The notes: a model not told the origin generated them from the sequence alone. A stretch of DNA of 64,000 bases from Ryuthela nishihirai (GCA_038380435.1 JAWZYU010000010.1:47960135-48024134); one strand, 5' to 3'. Shown: positions 35,251-46,873, counted from the first letter of the stretch. Numbers and translations are program-made.

Positions 35251-35985
35251 ATTCTTGAATATTTAACTATTGTGGTGTAGAATAAAATTTTGAATCAAGC
35301 CAGTAGATAATCAAAAAAGGTCATTGGCTTCTAATATAGTATATAGAGATAGAAGCTCTGCTTTTTATACAATCTTTCATATAACAATTTGAAACTACCA
35401 TATAAATATGTTTTAAAATATTTAAGATAGTTTTCAAAATGTTTATTAATTTCGTTTCTTGTTGCTTTCAAAACAAATTAAAACTGTCAAATTGAACTTT
35501 CTAGTGCAAGACTAACAAATTTAATTTCTACTTCTATTCGCGTCTTTAGAAATTTGCAGTTCATTCCAACATAAAAGGATTACTTTTTGGTTCATCCATT
35601 AAATTCCTTTACTCTCCGAAGCTTAAAATTATGTGAAAGCTAAATTTAACAGCAGAAACTAACAGAATTCTAATCTTCAACTAAACACGTTAACAAATAT
35701 TAATATTAAATTTAACATAAAGATACAGACAAATTAAACGACACGAAACACATTAATTACTCGCAATATTTTTTTCACAAAACGTCACCTCCATCATATT
35801 TCGGGATTCGTAGTAAATGTTTGGGTAATTAGCGCAAAGCATAATCTCTTTATCACCATCCTTTGCCCGAATCCCACCGCAAAATATCGTAAATCGCATT
35901 ACCCTATTGTTTGATGCGAAAGCACTAAGCTAATTTTCACGTGTTGGTTCTCCATCATAAGACTCCATCTCTCGGGTATCTCTCT
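35251..35985. other. AT-rich spacer
   Basis: Nothing recognised. Confidence 0.4.
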
Positions 35986-35989
35986 CACC

Positions 35990-36960
35990 AAGCGCGCGGA
36001 CGCTTGCCCACTCTCCCTCTTCCAAACGGTTAACTCTGTACGCGCGCAAACAATTCGCTCACTCAAATAGTCTTAGGTACTTCTGGCGCGAATCCGCCCG
36101 TGAATGGATGGATGCAACTATAGACTCCTGAGAAGATAACCAAGCTGAGACTCACCTGTAAGCAGCGTGCGCCTCTCCTCCAGTCGACCGCCACATGCTA
36201 CTTGAGGGACCCGCTGACTAGGCTTAGAGTCCGAGGGAGCGCTGCTCCGTCAGTAAGCGGCATGTGCCGTCTGAGAATCGATACACGCACGCTCTTTCAC
36301 ACACGCACGCATACAACTCTTCCCGCCCCACGCCTAGCTGTTGCACTTCTCCTCTTCTGGTCCTCCGAGCCAGAAACTGGAGGAGTTTCCTTCATCCACA
36401 GATTTGATCTCGCTCTTCCCTGGGTTTTCCATCTCGCCGCTTAGAAGTCTCGGGGAGAAATATGGGAGAAAGATGAAGAAGAGGAGGGGGAGCGGGTGCG
36501 AGAGGCAAAGGATATGTTCTTGGTTTGCCACAATAATGAGATTAATCATTTTGCTGGAGGAGTTTGGACGTTGTTGCCATGGTGATGAGCATACGCCTAC
36601 TGTTGCACGCACGTCCGAGCATTCGTTTTGAGGTGTCCATAGAATGTGGTTTCCGCAACGTCTGCAGTAATGGGTAATTTCGCACAACTGGGGAAGTGTA
36701 TCAATATATCTCTCGCTTCACTGTATAGCCAGTGGTATTCAGAATTGTTCAGATGTTTGCGCAAACAGTCGGCAGCAGTTGAGGAAGTCAGTTGCATCGT
36801 AGTTTGCGCATCGGCGACACATTGGATCATGAAGACGATGCCTCATGCTCGGGTGATATTTAAATGTGGTGATGCACGTGCTGCTTCTCAGGCGGAACAT
36901 CATTTCACGATTGGCAATTGATGCGAGATATGCTCTTCATAGTGTACGGAGGCTCGGCAG
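35990..36960 (-). promoter_or_regulatory. Candidate promoter and first exon (unproven)
   Basis: This is one of the few stretches with balanced base content and many CpG (GCGCGCGGACGC, TACGCGCGC, GGCGCGAATCCGCC). On the minus strand the sequence TACAG|GTGAGTCTC reads as a near-perfect 5' splice site at 36156/36155, so an exon could run from higher coordinates to 36156 with an intron to the left. No conserved protein domain is recognised in the open frames 36334-36687, 36597-36830 (minus) or 36646-36921 (plus). It may be a non-coding first exon of a host gene lying left of here, or simply a GC-richer repeat. Confidence 0.3.
36298..36419 (+). repeat. Duplicated segment, copy 1
   Basis: About 115 bp matching 41252-41365 in direct orientation: both contain CTGTTGCACTTCTCCTCTTC and CATCCACAGATTTGATCTCG. 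Not part of any transposon I recognise. Confidence 0.85.
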
Positions 36961-37830
36961 AAGGATGTGACACGAGAATCAACTTTTGAAATCCACAAAT
37001 TTCGTTAATATTCCTCCTTGTCATTTTCCGTTCGCTCTATTTCTGGTTTCGAACTTTGCTGGGCTTTTAATTCAACCTCCAAGCACGCGAAACGAAACTT
37101 AACTAGAAGGATGCTTATCACCTCTGGCCATATGAAAACTCGTTTTCAAAGAGAAAGAAGTTTTTCCTTTACCTACTGTTTCGTTCCTTAAAAGTAAAGT
37201 TTTAATTTGAGCTAGAGGATGATAAGGAAAATTCAAATAGTATTTCACTAGAATTATGCAACGTAAAAGTATTAATCTTTTAATTCTCAAATCTAAAAAG
37301 TTGCATTTCACAAACTTCTCTCAAAAAAGTCAGTAGATTATTGCTGTCAGTGGAATTTCTCTTAAAACTACCATTATTTTTTCAAATTTCTATTCTATAC
37401 ATATTATTTGTAAAACTGGGATAGCATGAAGGGTTTCTAACTTTCCCATCACATTTTAACACATTACATCGATAACAATTCTGCCGTTTCATCATTTCAG
37501 TAATCTGTAAAGATATACAACCAATTCTGTTTTTACAAGGTAGATAGGTTCCCGAAAAAACAGTGTAAAATTACTGTATATATGAAAAATAGAAGATTGG
37601 TTCCAGTCTGTTTAATTAAGTAGTCTGTCATCTTAAGTTGTTTTCAAACAAATCATATCAGAATCTTTAATTAAATCTTTATTTGATTTTTATTCATTTA
37701 AACACATTTTTTTATTTTATGAACTTATAAAGATAATTATATGTACATATATTAAGTAAATTATCCTTCGTAGAGAAGATAATATGTCACTAATTCAAGA
37801 ATACAAAAGTGCAAAAAATATGACTTACAT
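36961..37830. other. AT-rich spacer
   Basis: No gene recognised. GAAAAAACAGTGTAAAATTACTG near 37553 could belong to an end of the Tigger element that follows, but no clear partner was matched. Confidence 0.35.
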
Positions 37831-37839
37831 ATGCTTATT

Positions 37840-39640
37840 AACAAGATTTTATTCGTTGTCACTTTCTGACAATAGACACATTCGTTTGAGTAAGACTGGA
37901 ATTAAATCCCTTTCATCTCTTGAAACATTTTGGCCGTCGTGTTCATACTCCAGTGGTGAAATGCTCTCTGTGGCATGGGGAACCAAATTATCACTTGTTT
38001 CCAGTGATTCTAAAGTTTGATTAGTTTTGATAACGAACTCTGTAATCAATCGTTGATATCATGCTTTGACTAGATCTTTGTATAATTCTTGATAACGCGC
38101 CATACATGACTTCAGTTCACGTTTAAACTGCTCACCTCGTTCGACAATGGGATCATGTGTAAGAAAATGACTTTCCAATTTACTAGCCATTTGAAGCCCT
38201 TCTTTAATTAAACCTGCAGTGAGTGGAACCTCTTCATCACCATCACTTTTTTCTTTTTCATCAGGAGTCTCAAGGACAACTTCTATTATTTCATCTTCGC
38301 TAAGAACTTTGTCAACCAGGAATTCATCAATATCTGCAAACGATAAATTTTCGAATCCTTCTCCAAGGATGTTCAGTCGTATTTGGGGTTACAGGATTTT
38401 TGCTTTTTACACATTGTGACTAAATAGCTTTCCAGCATAAGTTAAACGTTGATGGTCTTAATTCTGATAACGTCAATCCAGCATGTCTGATACAATCTAA
38501 AATAGAAAATTTCTTCCACACATCAATGACTTCTAGTGTTTTATCCTTATCTAGTTTATCCAAAATGTATTGGAATGTTAGTCTTACGTAGTAAGTTTTA
38601 AATGTGGCAATTATATCCTTGTCTAATGGTTGTATTAAGGATATCGTATTAGGCAGCAGAAAACAAAATTGCACATTTGGGTGTTCGACAAAAGGATGGT
38701 CTATAATCAATAGAACTTTAAATTCGATATTTTTTCCTTCAAATAGCGTTTAACTTCTGAAACAAAACATTTATGGAACCATTCATTAAAAATTTCTTTT
38801 GTAGCCCAGGATTTTTTGTTTGCCTTCCAATACACTGGCAATTTATTCAAATCTACACCTTTCATTGACCGTGGTATTAGGGATCGATTGATGAGCAGCG
38901 GTTTTAACATACGATCTCCGAAACGTTGCTGGAAAATAGAAAGGTAACACGATCCTTAGCTGTTTTAAAGCCACCAACAGGTTTTTGTAATTTTGCTACG
39001 TTGGTTCTACTCGCATTTTTTTTCCAAAAAAAAGACCAGTTTCATCTGCATTCCAAACTTGATCAGGAGTGTATCCGCCATCTTCAATTATTTGGGCCAA
39101 TTTTGGACAAAATTGTTTGGCAGCCGGATCACCTGCAGATGCAACTTCACCATTTATCTTTACATTATGAAGAGCGTGTCTTTGAAGAAATCCTGCAAGC
39201 CAACGTGTACTTGCAAAAAATTCATAATTTTTGTTTAACTAACTGTTGTGGTTGTTTTCATTTCTTGTACCTGCTTTTATATATTCGTAATGCCATCTGT
39301 TTGATGTTATTTCCGTCTAGAAATATTCTTTTTTGCGAGTTATCTTCTATCCACATTACTAGTGCCTTTTCCATCTTCACTTTTCCAATATCTCTCGTGT
39401 ACGATGACGACTTAGCGCTCAATTTTGTTCCAGAAGGCATAGATTTTCTAATAGCATCTTCATTTTTCTTGATGGGTCTTACGGTAGCTTCGTTCAAACC
39501 GAAATATTTACCTATGGACGTTGAACCTTCTCCAGTAAGACGATCTAAAATTTGGATCTTAGTATCCAAGGAGATAGCTTTGCTTTTCTGCTTTTGTATA
39601 GTTGAATTATCCAACATCGTGGTAATGCTTACGAAAAATA
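37840..39640 (-). pseudogene. Tigger/pogo-family transposase, broken
   Basis: Pogo/Tigger transposases (relatives of CENP-B and jerky) are DDE/D enzymes of the Tc1/mariner superfamily. The minus strand encodes, in shifting frames: a CENP-B-type N-terminal helix-turn-helix (39617-39258, KSKAISLDTKIQILDRL, GKYFGLNEATVRPIKKNED, then MEKALVMWIEDNSQK); VWNADETGLF (about 39060, first catalytic Asp); LLIIDHPFVEHPNVQF (about 38705, second Asp); LPNTISLIQPLDKDIIATFK (about 38650-38590, third Asp); and a C-terminal acidic tail running to SLLSESDNE-like end at 37849. Several frameshifts and stops. Full-length relatives are about 500-600 residues, so nearly the whole gene is represented. A long open frame on the opposite strand (38926-39645) is its shadow. 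Confidence 0.87.
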
Positions 39641-40349
39641 TTTGAATTGTAGTTAATAAATCAGATGATGAAAAATTGTAAATTACCTATCAGCCAAATT
39701 TAATAAATTTATATTACGCACACAAAACTTCAAAAAACAAAACAAATTTTTTTCGATTTCTTCTATTAGACATCTAAACACTTCTAACTTTCAACACGAA
39801 ATGAGAGACCAAGACTAACGTATGAATTGAAGATAAAAATTGAGGGGAATTCCCGGAACTCAAATGTTGCCACTTTATACGAATGAAGTAAGTTTTGTAC
39901 AATTTTTCCATTAAATAGAGAATAAAATAGAGAAAACTTGTTGTGTAATTATATTAGTGTAGTTTTTATTTTGGGATTTTAGTGCACAAAATGTGTATCT
40001 ATAGTACATTTTCAAAGTTAAAACTACTTCGAAAAATGTGACCATAAAAGCGGCATCTTTGTTATAAATGTAAATTCTAGGAATTTTTTCTTGAACAGGA
40101 ATATTTTTTCAGAATTAAATTCAAATGGAAATTTTTAAAAAGGCGCCGTTCGAACCGTGTTAGATCAAAATAAATCGTGTAAAAAGAGAATTGGAATTTT
40201 TTTCTAAACCCTGTTAAATCAAAATCGTGTAAAAAAAATCCGTGTAAAAACAGAATTGGGTGTACATATATTAAAACTGCTAAGTATTTGAAAAATGCGA
40301 ATAACAATATTTCATTAATAACAATCAAATAAAAATAAAGTCTAATTAT
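39641..40349. other. Spacer, possible Tigger end
   Basis: Around 40155-40255 short direct repeats of AAATCGTGTAAAAA and GTGTAAAAACAGAATTGG occur, which resemble subterminal repeats of pogo/Tigger elements. Otherwise AT-rich. Confidence 0.35.
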
Positions 40350-41140
40350 CATTTTTATTGTTCCCAAACGAAACTTCATGAGGTTCACATTCCACCACAA
40401 AAAATTCATATTTCTATCATTAATACCTCATTGCAATAATCGTTTGAAATTTGCAGACTTTTTCACCGTTAGAGGACGCAATTATAGTGTTCGAAAGATT
40501 CCGAAAGTGAGAATCATAATATTTGATCAATTCCTATCTAACCCTAAAAAGATTTTTTAATTTATCTCTAAATGCAATCAATTATCTGCTAAAACAAAAA
40601 ATTGTATTTTCCCATCCATCATGGGTCTAAGAGGACAATTCGTTGTTGCCAATGGAAATATCATGGCATTCCCATTCCACCACCAAAATTTAAAACTTTT
40701 AGCTTAAATACATCGTTTGCAATATTCGTTTAAATTTTTAGAATTCGCAAATTTTTCCACCGAGGGCGCAATTATAGTTTTCGAAAGATTTAAAATATCA
40801 ATCATAATATTCTATCAATTCTTTTCTAACCCAAAAAGAATTTTTCATTTATCTCTAAAAAACACAATTATCTAGTAAAATTTAAAAAATGTGTTTTCCG
40901 CCCCCTCTGGGTCTAAGGGGTGAGCTCATTTTTAGCAATGGAAACTTCGTGACTTTCACATTCCACCACCGAAATTTCAAAATTTCTAGCATAAATACAT
41001 CGTTTGTAATATTCGTTTGGAATTTTGGAATTTTTAACTTTTTCCACCGCTAGAGGGCGTAATTGTTGCTCGGCGAGATTCGGAAAGTGTATATCGTAAT
41101 ATTTCAATACCTATCAAACATAAAAGAATTTTTAATTTAT
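40350..41140. repeat. Tandem array, three 286-bp units with CTCF-like site
   Basis: CATTCCACCA starts at 40388, 40673 and 40959 (spacing 285 and 286). Each unit has the same order: CATTCCACCAC, AATACATCGTTTG, TTTTTCCACCG, AGAGGGCGNAATT, a TATCAATTC-type stretch, AATTTATCTCTAA, then GGGTCTAAG. The clearest unit (41043-41059) reads CCACCGCTAGAGGGCGT, which fits the CTCF core CCRSYAGRGGGCR; unit 1 (about 40462) has CACCGTTAGAGGACGC and unit 2 (about 40757) a shortened CCACCGAGGGCGC. Units are diverged, so the array is old. Confidence 0.85.
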
Positions 41141-41251
41141 TTCTGTAAACAAAAAAGTTCGATGTCTACAGATGGACAAGACAGACGAGAAAGCGAAACT
41201 ATTATCTCGTTTACTTTGAAAACGAGATAAAAAGCAAACCTTCTCAGTAAC

Positions 41252-41365
41252 ACAAGTACACATACAAGACTTCCCGTCCCACGCTTTGCTGTTGCACTTC
41301 TCCTCTTCCAGTCCTCTGAGACAGAGTCTCTTCTCCTTCATCCACAGATTTGATCTCGCTCTTCC
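41252..41365 (+). repeat. Duplicated segment, copy 2
   Basis: Direct copy of 36298-36419, lying just after the 286-bp array. The two copies bracket the Tigger relic and the array. Confidence 0.85.
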
Positions 41366-41607
41366 TTATTACGCCATATAACAATTCCCCCTCCCCCTTC
41401 CATATTACGTACGTTTTATTTTTACGCTCTATTTACAATTCAATTTCGTATAACTTATTTAAGTTAAAATAAATTAGTTGATTTTTTTCATCAGGAACAG
41501 TAAAAATGTTATGAATTCCTTAATTAATTGATCAATTGAATGATTTTCCTTAACTGAAGAATTAATGTAGCATTTCAGTGCTACCTAACGCCACTTCCTT
41601 AGGAAGA

Positions 41608-42320
41608 GGAGGTTGGCTCAGTCAGTAGCACACCAGGTTCGTAATCAGTAGTTTCCAGGTTCGAGTCCAACTGTGCCAGCGATGAGATATTTCTCCACTA
41701 GCCCCCATCTTGCCTTCGATTAGAAAGGGGATACCTATGGGCCATGCCATGCTCTGTGCACATTAAAGAACAAACTAGATGTCTTTGAGGGTTGGGTTGG
41801 GTTGTTTTACCTCTGAGCGGCACTTTTTTGCCCACCGTGGGCTAAATGACCAGGTTACATGGACCCCGAAGGCTCAGAGAAGGTTGGGGGAGGGAACCCA
41901 CTGGAACAGCTGTTGGGAGACAGATGGTAGCCTCCCGTCAAGGCCATCCAGCGTGTTCTTTAAAGTGCACAGGGTATGGCTCTCCCGCACATGGGACCAC
42001 GGCTTAACGTCCCATCCGACGGACGGCGACCTTTCCAAGCCCATCGGTGTCCCCTACTGACCGTGGGCAGGGCGGGGAATTTTGCGGAGATAAATCTCAA
42101 CGCTGACCCAGCTGGGACTCGAACCTGGGAACTACAGATTACGAGCCTGGCGCGCTACCGACTGAGCCACCCCCCGCCCCCTGTCTTTGAGGGAGATTAC
42201 CATCTGTCACCTGGCAATTGTCCAGTAGATCTCCTTTCCCCAACCTTTTCTGCGCATTATGGCTTGGACATTTAGCCCATCATGTGCAAAAAAAGCTCAG
42301 CTCAGAGGTAAAACAACAAA
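41608..42320 (+). mobile_element. SINE-A relative, old copy interrupted by a young SINE-A
   Basis: Old head GGTTGGCTCAGTCAGTAGCAC and B box GGTTCGAGTCC at 41611-41668, body to 41791, then resuming at 42194 and ending at GAGGTAAAACAAC. A young minus-strand copy splits it. Confidence 0.9.
41792..42181 (-). mobile_element. SINE-A, full length, nested in an older copy
   Basis: Perfect 12-bp TSD TGTCTTTGAGGG at 41780-41791 and 42182-42193. Tail of two to three GGTTG units and complete head with both boxes. Confidence 0.95.
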
Positions 42321-42396
42321 ACAACCACCTCCGCACCAAAATACCTCCCAAAACACATCCTGTATCACGTCGTAACACATCCTCTAATATAACACA

Positions 42397-42503
42397 CTGA
42401 ACAAGGAATAATTTCTACACAAAAACTTCATAACTCTAACCTAAATGAAACAGGAAGAAGGTCAATGTTTTGTACACGAGTCTGTGGTCTTACCTAAACT
42501 AAC
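42397..42503 (+). repeat. 105-bp direct repeat, copy 1
   Basis: CTGAACAAGGA through AGGTCAATGTTTTGTACACG to CCTAAACTAAC. The second copy is at 42960-43070. The 455 bases between are AT-rich and unrecognised. Confidence 0.88.
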
Positions 42504-42959
42504 ATTCTGTCTTTTCATCTGTCTGTTTGTTTCTCTGTATTAAATTTAATATTAATATTTTCTAACTTGTTTCATTGCAGATGAAAATCCTTTTTGTTCC
42601 GATGTTAATTTTTATATTTAAATATTTTAAGCTTTGATTGTAAAGCGTCTTAAATGATGAAAGAAATAATAATATTTTTATGTTGAAATAAATTACAAAT
42701 TCTTAAAGACTCCAGCAGTAATAGAGATTATATTTTTATCTTACGCTAGGAAGTTTAGTGTTCAGATTTTGATGTTGACAGAAATTAATAACCGTTTTAA
42801 GAGATCTCTTAAATACTTTGAAAAATATTTTATGGCAATCTCAAATCGGTTTATTTATAATATGCCAAATCAATGATTCTATCTCTGTATGCTTTATTAT
42901 ACTTACATAAAGTATTATTTTATTAGAGAACTTAAGTCACTAAGGTGACTTAAAACATG

Positions 42960-43070
42960 CTGAACAAGGAAAACATTCTACACAAAAAAAAACTTCATAA
43001 CTCTACCCTAAATGAAACAGCAAGAAGGTCAATGTTTCGTACACGAGTCTGTGGTCTTACCTAAACTAAC
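42960..43070 (+). repeat. 105-bp direct repeat, copy 2
   Basis: Nearly identical to 42397-42503 with a few changes and a longer A run. The small motif TAAGTCACTAAGGTGAC occurs just before (about 42933) and again just after (about 43081). Confidence 0.88.
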
Positions 43071-43946
43071 TAGCTAATTTTAAGTCACTAAGGTGACGTA
43101 AAATGGGAAACCTTACATCGAGAAATAAGAATCCATGGAGACCTTCCATGTGAACTTAAGGTCCCCCATGGACTCTCATTAAAACATTTTTTTTAATATA
43201 ATAAACCAATATTTCTTATCATTCCGTTATTCCAAAGAAATTATAAAAATCTGTGAGTTTTCACAGATTTTCTGAAAGAGTACATTCCTTTTAAAAATTG
43301 AATTTCGAATTCAATGTTTTCATTCTGTTGTTATTCTTTTATTTGGTATTATTTACTATGATATTTTTATTACAGTAAAAAAAACTAAGGCGGCAAGATC
43401 TTGAATTTAGTGTGAAATTAATTTTTCATACATTGCTCTCCAAATTATTGAGAAAACCTACCTAATACTTCGTCGTATGTATCATGGTGCAGTTCCCAAA
43501 CTTTAAAGTTTTCAATTCCCTGCCCATAGTTCTCGTTGAAACGGGTTTTGAAATGTTGCTAGCGGTCATCTCTCCCAGCTGATGAATTGTAGCAGCTCTG
43601 TTTTGCCGTACAGTTTATGCCAACAAACGCTTGTCCATGTCTGTCAGAGCCTTTTTCCTTCCGCATTTCCAACAACTGGCGGACCTCTTTTGAGACAGCT
43701 GTCATTCTCCACATACTCTAAATACCGTGCCCGTCTCGCTCCAACGATAAGTCCCCTTCGAAATCATTCAGATCAGTCTTTTTTTAGCCATGTCGCTCTT
43801 GACTTTGCTTCCACCGTGTCTTTACTGCTTTTATAGGACTTCGTAGGGACGTAGAATACTTACATGAATGAGGAAGTTTCCATACATTGGCATGTTTCAT
43901 GGTGCTTTGCGCACGATGCATTTGGCCAGGCATTGTATATTAAAAA
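43071..43946. other. Spacer, no gene recognised
   Basis: 43440-43930 has a more even base content and short frames such as 43582-43836 (plus) but no domain I can name. It could be an eroded DNA transposon. Confidence 0.35.
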
Positions 43947-44149
43947 ATAAAAAATAAATACCCCCTCAAGCAGCTGTTTGCCACAGTGGTTTGACAGGAG
44001 CCTGTCAGTTTATATGCCATAGTAGAAGGTCTGAGAGGATGGCAGGACCTCAGCAGAAAAACAGCACAAATATCCATGCCTTACCCGGGGCTCGAACCCA
44101 GGCCACTTAGATTAGTAGCACAAGAGCGCTAACCACTCGGCCACGGGAT
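43947..44149 (-). mobile_element. SINE-B, near full length
   Basis: Best copy of the family: tail AAAAATAAAAAATAAATACC, body with CCTGTCAGTTTATATGCC and GGATGGCAGGACCTCAGC, B box GGGCTCGAACCCAGG and head end GCGCTAACCACTCGGCCACG (minus strand CGTGGCCGAGTGGTTAGCGC). Confidence 0.88.
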
Positions 44150-44740
44150 TACAAACAGTGATCTGTCAGTTGTCGACTTTCATATTTCGTTATTGTGTTT
44201 GAAATTATCATAAAATCGCTGGACTATATCTTTAAATTGAAAAAAATGCTCTTATCTGAAAAAAAAAAACAAAATTAATCAGGAAAGGGAAGTAGATATA
44301 CCAGAAGAGACGACAGGCAATGGAAAACATCCTGTTTATTATGTTTGAAAACGATTACAAAGCTGATTAGAAACGGAGCATATATTCTGGGTTGCGAATA
44401 TTCCATTGATTTTTGATAACTCTGATAATGCTCGAGAAAATAATGAAGCCAGCTCGAATAAACTGCTTGCAAGATCTCGCAGAGCTTGTCTAAGCAATCC
44501 TTCTACACAGCCCATTGTGTATAGCAATTTGGCAAACATTATGCCCCAGGCAACAACACTTCCAACAACAGAAGGCCGTACAACTAAGTTATGACGTCAG
44601 CTTAGATAATCCAAGAAAATAGATGTTTCTTTTTATTTTTTCAGCTATTTTTACTGGTAAATCTTAATACTAATCTTTAAACTAATGTTGATTTACAAAT
44701 ATAATTTCTAAAAATATACTTCTTTAAAAGCTATATTTTT
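44150..44740. other. Spacer with one unexplained minus-strand frame
   Basis: The minus frame 44585-44339 encodes an amphipathic stretch (MGCVEGLLRQALRDLASSLF, then ELASLFSRALSELSK) of about 80 residues. It may be a chance frame or an isolated exon; no family is recognised. Confidence 0.3.
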
Positions 44741-44742
44741 AG

Positions 44743-44789
44743 CAGTTGTGTGCAAAAAACTGCTGCTCAAAGGTAAAAACAACCCATAT
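44743..44789 (+). mobile_element. SINE-A 3' fragment
   Basis: GTTGTGTGCAAAAAACTGCTGCTCAAAGGTAAAAACAACCC-type sequence, the last 45 bases of the family. Confidence 0.75.
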
Positions 44790-45369
44790 TTTTCTAAATA
44801 AAATATATTTCTAATAAAGATCAATATTAAATATATATAGAAATAAATGTCTAGATTTTAGGACTATCTATGTTGATGTCATACCTTAGTTGTACGACCT
44901 TTTCTTGTAGGAAATGTTGCTCAGGTCTAACTAGTGAAGGACTTGAGAACACCATACATGACGTTTCAAAAATATTTTACTTTAGAATTCATAAATTGTA
45001 CATATCATTGACTTCCGTACTCCTAATTATATGAAGACTTTACAAGTCCCTCTTCCTGAAAGATGTGACAAAAATCCAGTGTTTTGTCAGGGCTAATGTT
45101 TAGTACAGACGGTGTATTGAAAATTATGACTCCGTGTGTATGAGAGTCGCTATACGCACATTGTGTAAGACAAAATAAACTCTCTCTTCCTTACTGGACA
45201 CTTTGTACTTTTACTGGACCACTTTGTAAATTCCAAAGGAATTTCAATCATCTGGTCCATGCGCTAAGGTTGACTGAGGTTGCTGAATGGGTCAATGAGA
45301 CTGGAGCCAACGTAGCTTAAATATATATAAATATATAATAATATATACGTAGCTATTATATATTAACAG
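44790..45369. other. AT-rich spacer
   Basis: Nothing recognised. A run of TATATA-type repeats at about 45318-45365 may mark the 3' end of the retrotransposon that follows on the minus strand. Confidence 0.35.
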
Positions 45370-45469
45370 TGTACATACATTTTGGCGAAGGCATTAAGGC
45401 CTCAGGCCGCCTTTTGGTGAAGGGTGAAATAGGCAACAAATGTGAAATAGGTCTTTCAATGTCTGTTGT

Positions 45470-45786
45470 GGGTTGTTGGGTTGTTTTACCTCTGAGCGGC
45501 ACTTTTTTGCACACCATGGGCTAAATGGCCAGGTCACATGGACCCCGAAGGCTCAGAGAAGGTTGGGGGAGGGGATCCACTGGAACAGCTGTTGGGAGAC
45601 AGATGGTAGCCTCCCGTCAAGGCCATCCAGTGTGTTCTTTAACGTGCACAGGGTATGGCTCTCCCGCACACGGGGCCACGGCTTAACGTCCCATCCGACG
45701 GACGGCGGCCTTTCCAAGCCCATCGGTGTCCCCTACTGACCGTGGGAAGGGCGGGGAATTTTGCGGAGATAAATCTCAACGCTGAC
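45470..45786 (-). mobile_element. SINE-A, strongly 5'-truncated but with TSD
   Basis: Perfect 14-bp TSD TCAATGTCTGTTGT at 45456-45469 and 45787-45800. The copy ends at AAATCTCAACGCTGAC, so the whole tRNA head is missing and the TSD abuts the truncation point. Confidence 0.95.
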
Positions 45787-46873
45787 TCAATGTCTGTTGT
45801 ACATAGGAGTTAGGAAAAGGGGAGAGGAAGTCCGAGGATGTCCAGAAAAGGGATATAGGAATGTGTGGCCTGTGTGGGCACTGTAAAAAAAACAACAATA
45901 AATTGAAAATTGTCCCTTCTCTCTGGGGAAGGGTGGAGGGAGGCGGAAATGGGGTGGAGGATAGAGGGGGTGGGTAGGTGGAAGAAGGTTAAGGAATTTT
46001 GTAGAAAGGGTAAAATTCCTTAATGGGGGGGCTAAGGTTAAAAAATATTTTTTTTTTAATATTTTAATCCCCGCGGGCAGGGGGCTTTCTTGGGGGTTGA
46101 AATTTGGTGGAGTGGGGGATGGGGGGTGGAGTCAACTAACCCATGAATTTGGGAAAGTTATCATAAGAATTGAGGGAGGGAGGGGGCAAAGTATGGTTAG
46201 ATAAGTTAGCATTCCACTTGCACCGTAGTGCAGTGAAAACGAAGTACATGGGTAATGGAAAGAATGGTCAGACAAAAGGCCATGTAAAATTAACAAAAAA
46301 TTATGGAAATTGAATTAAGAAATGGAGTTTTGGGTAAGGTGGGTACTGTGTCTATGTAGGGGAGGTGAGGGGGGTATTATGTTTCCAGAAAAGTGGGAAA
46401 TAAAGGGAAGAGGGTGACAAAAGCAGGTCAGTGGTCAGGCATTGGGAGCTGTTAGATATGGTATGTATGGTATGTACGTTGGTGTGTATGGTAGTGTGAG
46501 ACAAAATAGTAAAAAAATTAAAAATTGGTAAGAAGATGGCAGTATGTGGGTGAACTGTGGAAGGAGTCAATGGTGTGACAATAAGTGATGGTTATAAGTA
46601 AGGTGTGGTTCAGCAAAATTTATATATATATTTTTTTTTCAATAATGTAATATATTTTGGCTTATCAAGTTGCATGGCCAATGAAAGTTGACAGAGGTTG
46701 CAGCATATAAAACGAACAGTCATATTTGAGAGCAACACGACAGATGTCCAAAGAGCATCTTTTTTGTCCTTAAATGGATTTTTTTTTGTACTATGGATCT
46801 TTTGATGTGTCCAAATGGATCTTTAGAAGAAAAACAGAGAACCACAAAAACAGATGGAAAGCAGGGGAAAGGG

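Noticed and set aside
38926..39645. 239-codon plus-strand open frame
   Set aside because: It is the complement of the Tigger transposase relic, whose minus-strand motifs are recognisable; the plus frame has none.
42397..43070. LTR retrotransposon with 105-bp LTRs
   Set aside because: No TG...CA ends, no internal coding, no primer-binding site or TSD seen.
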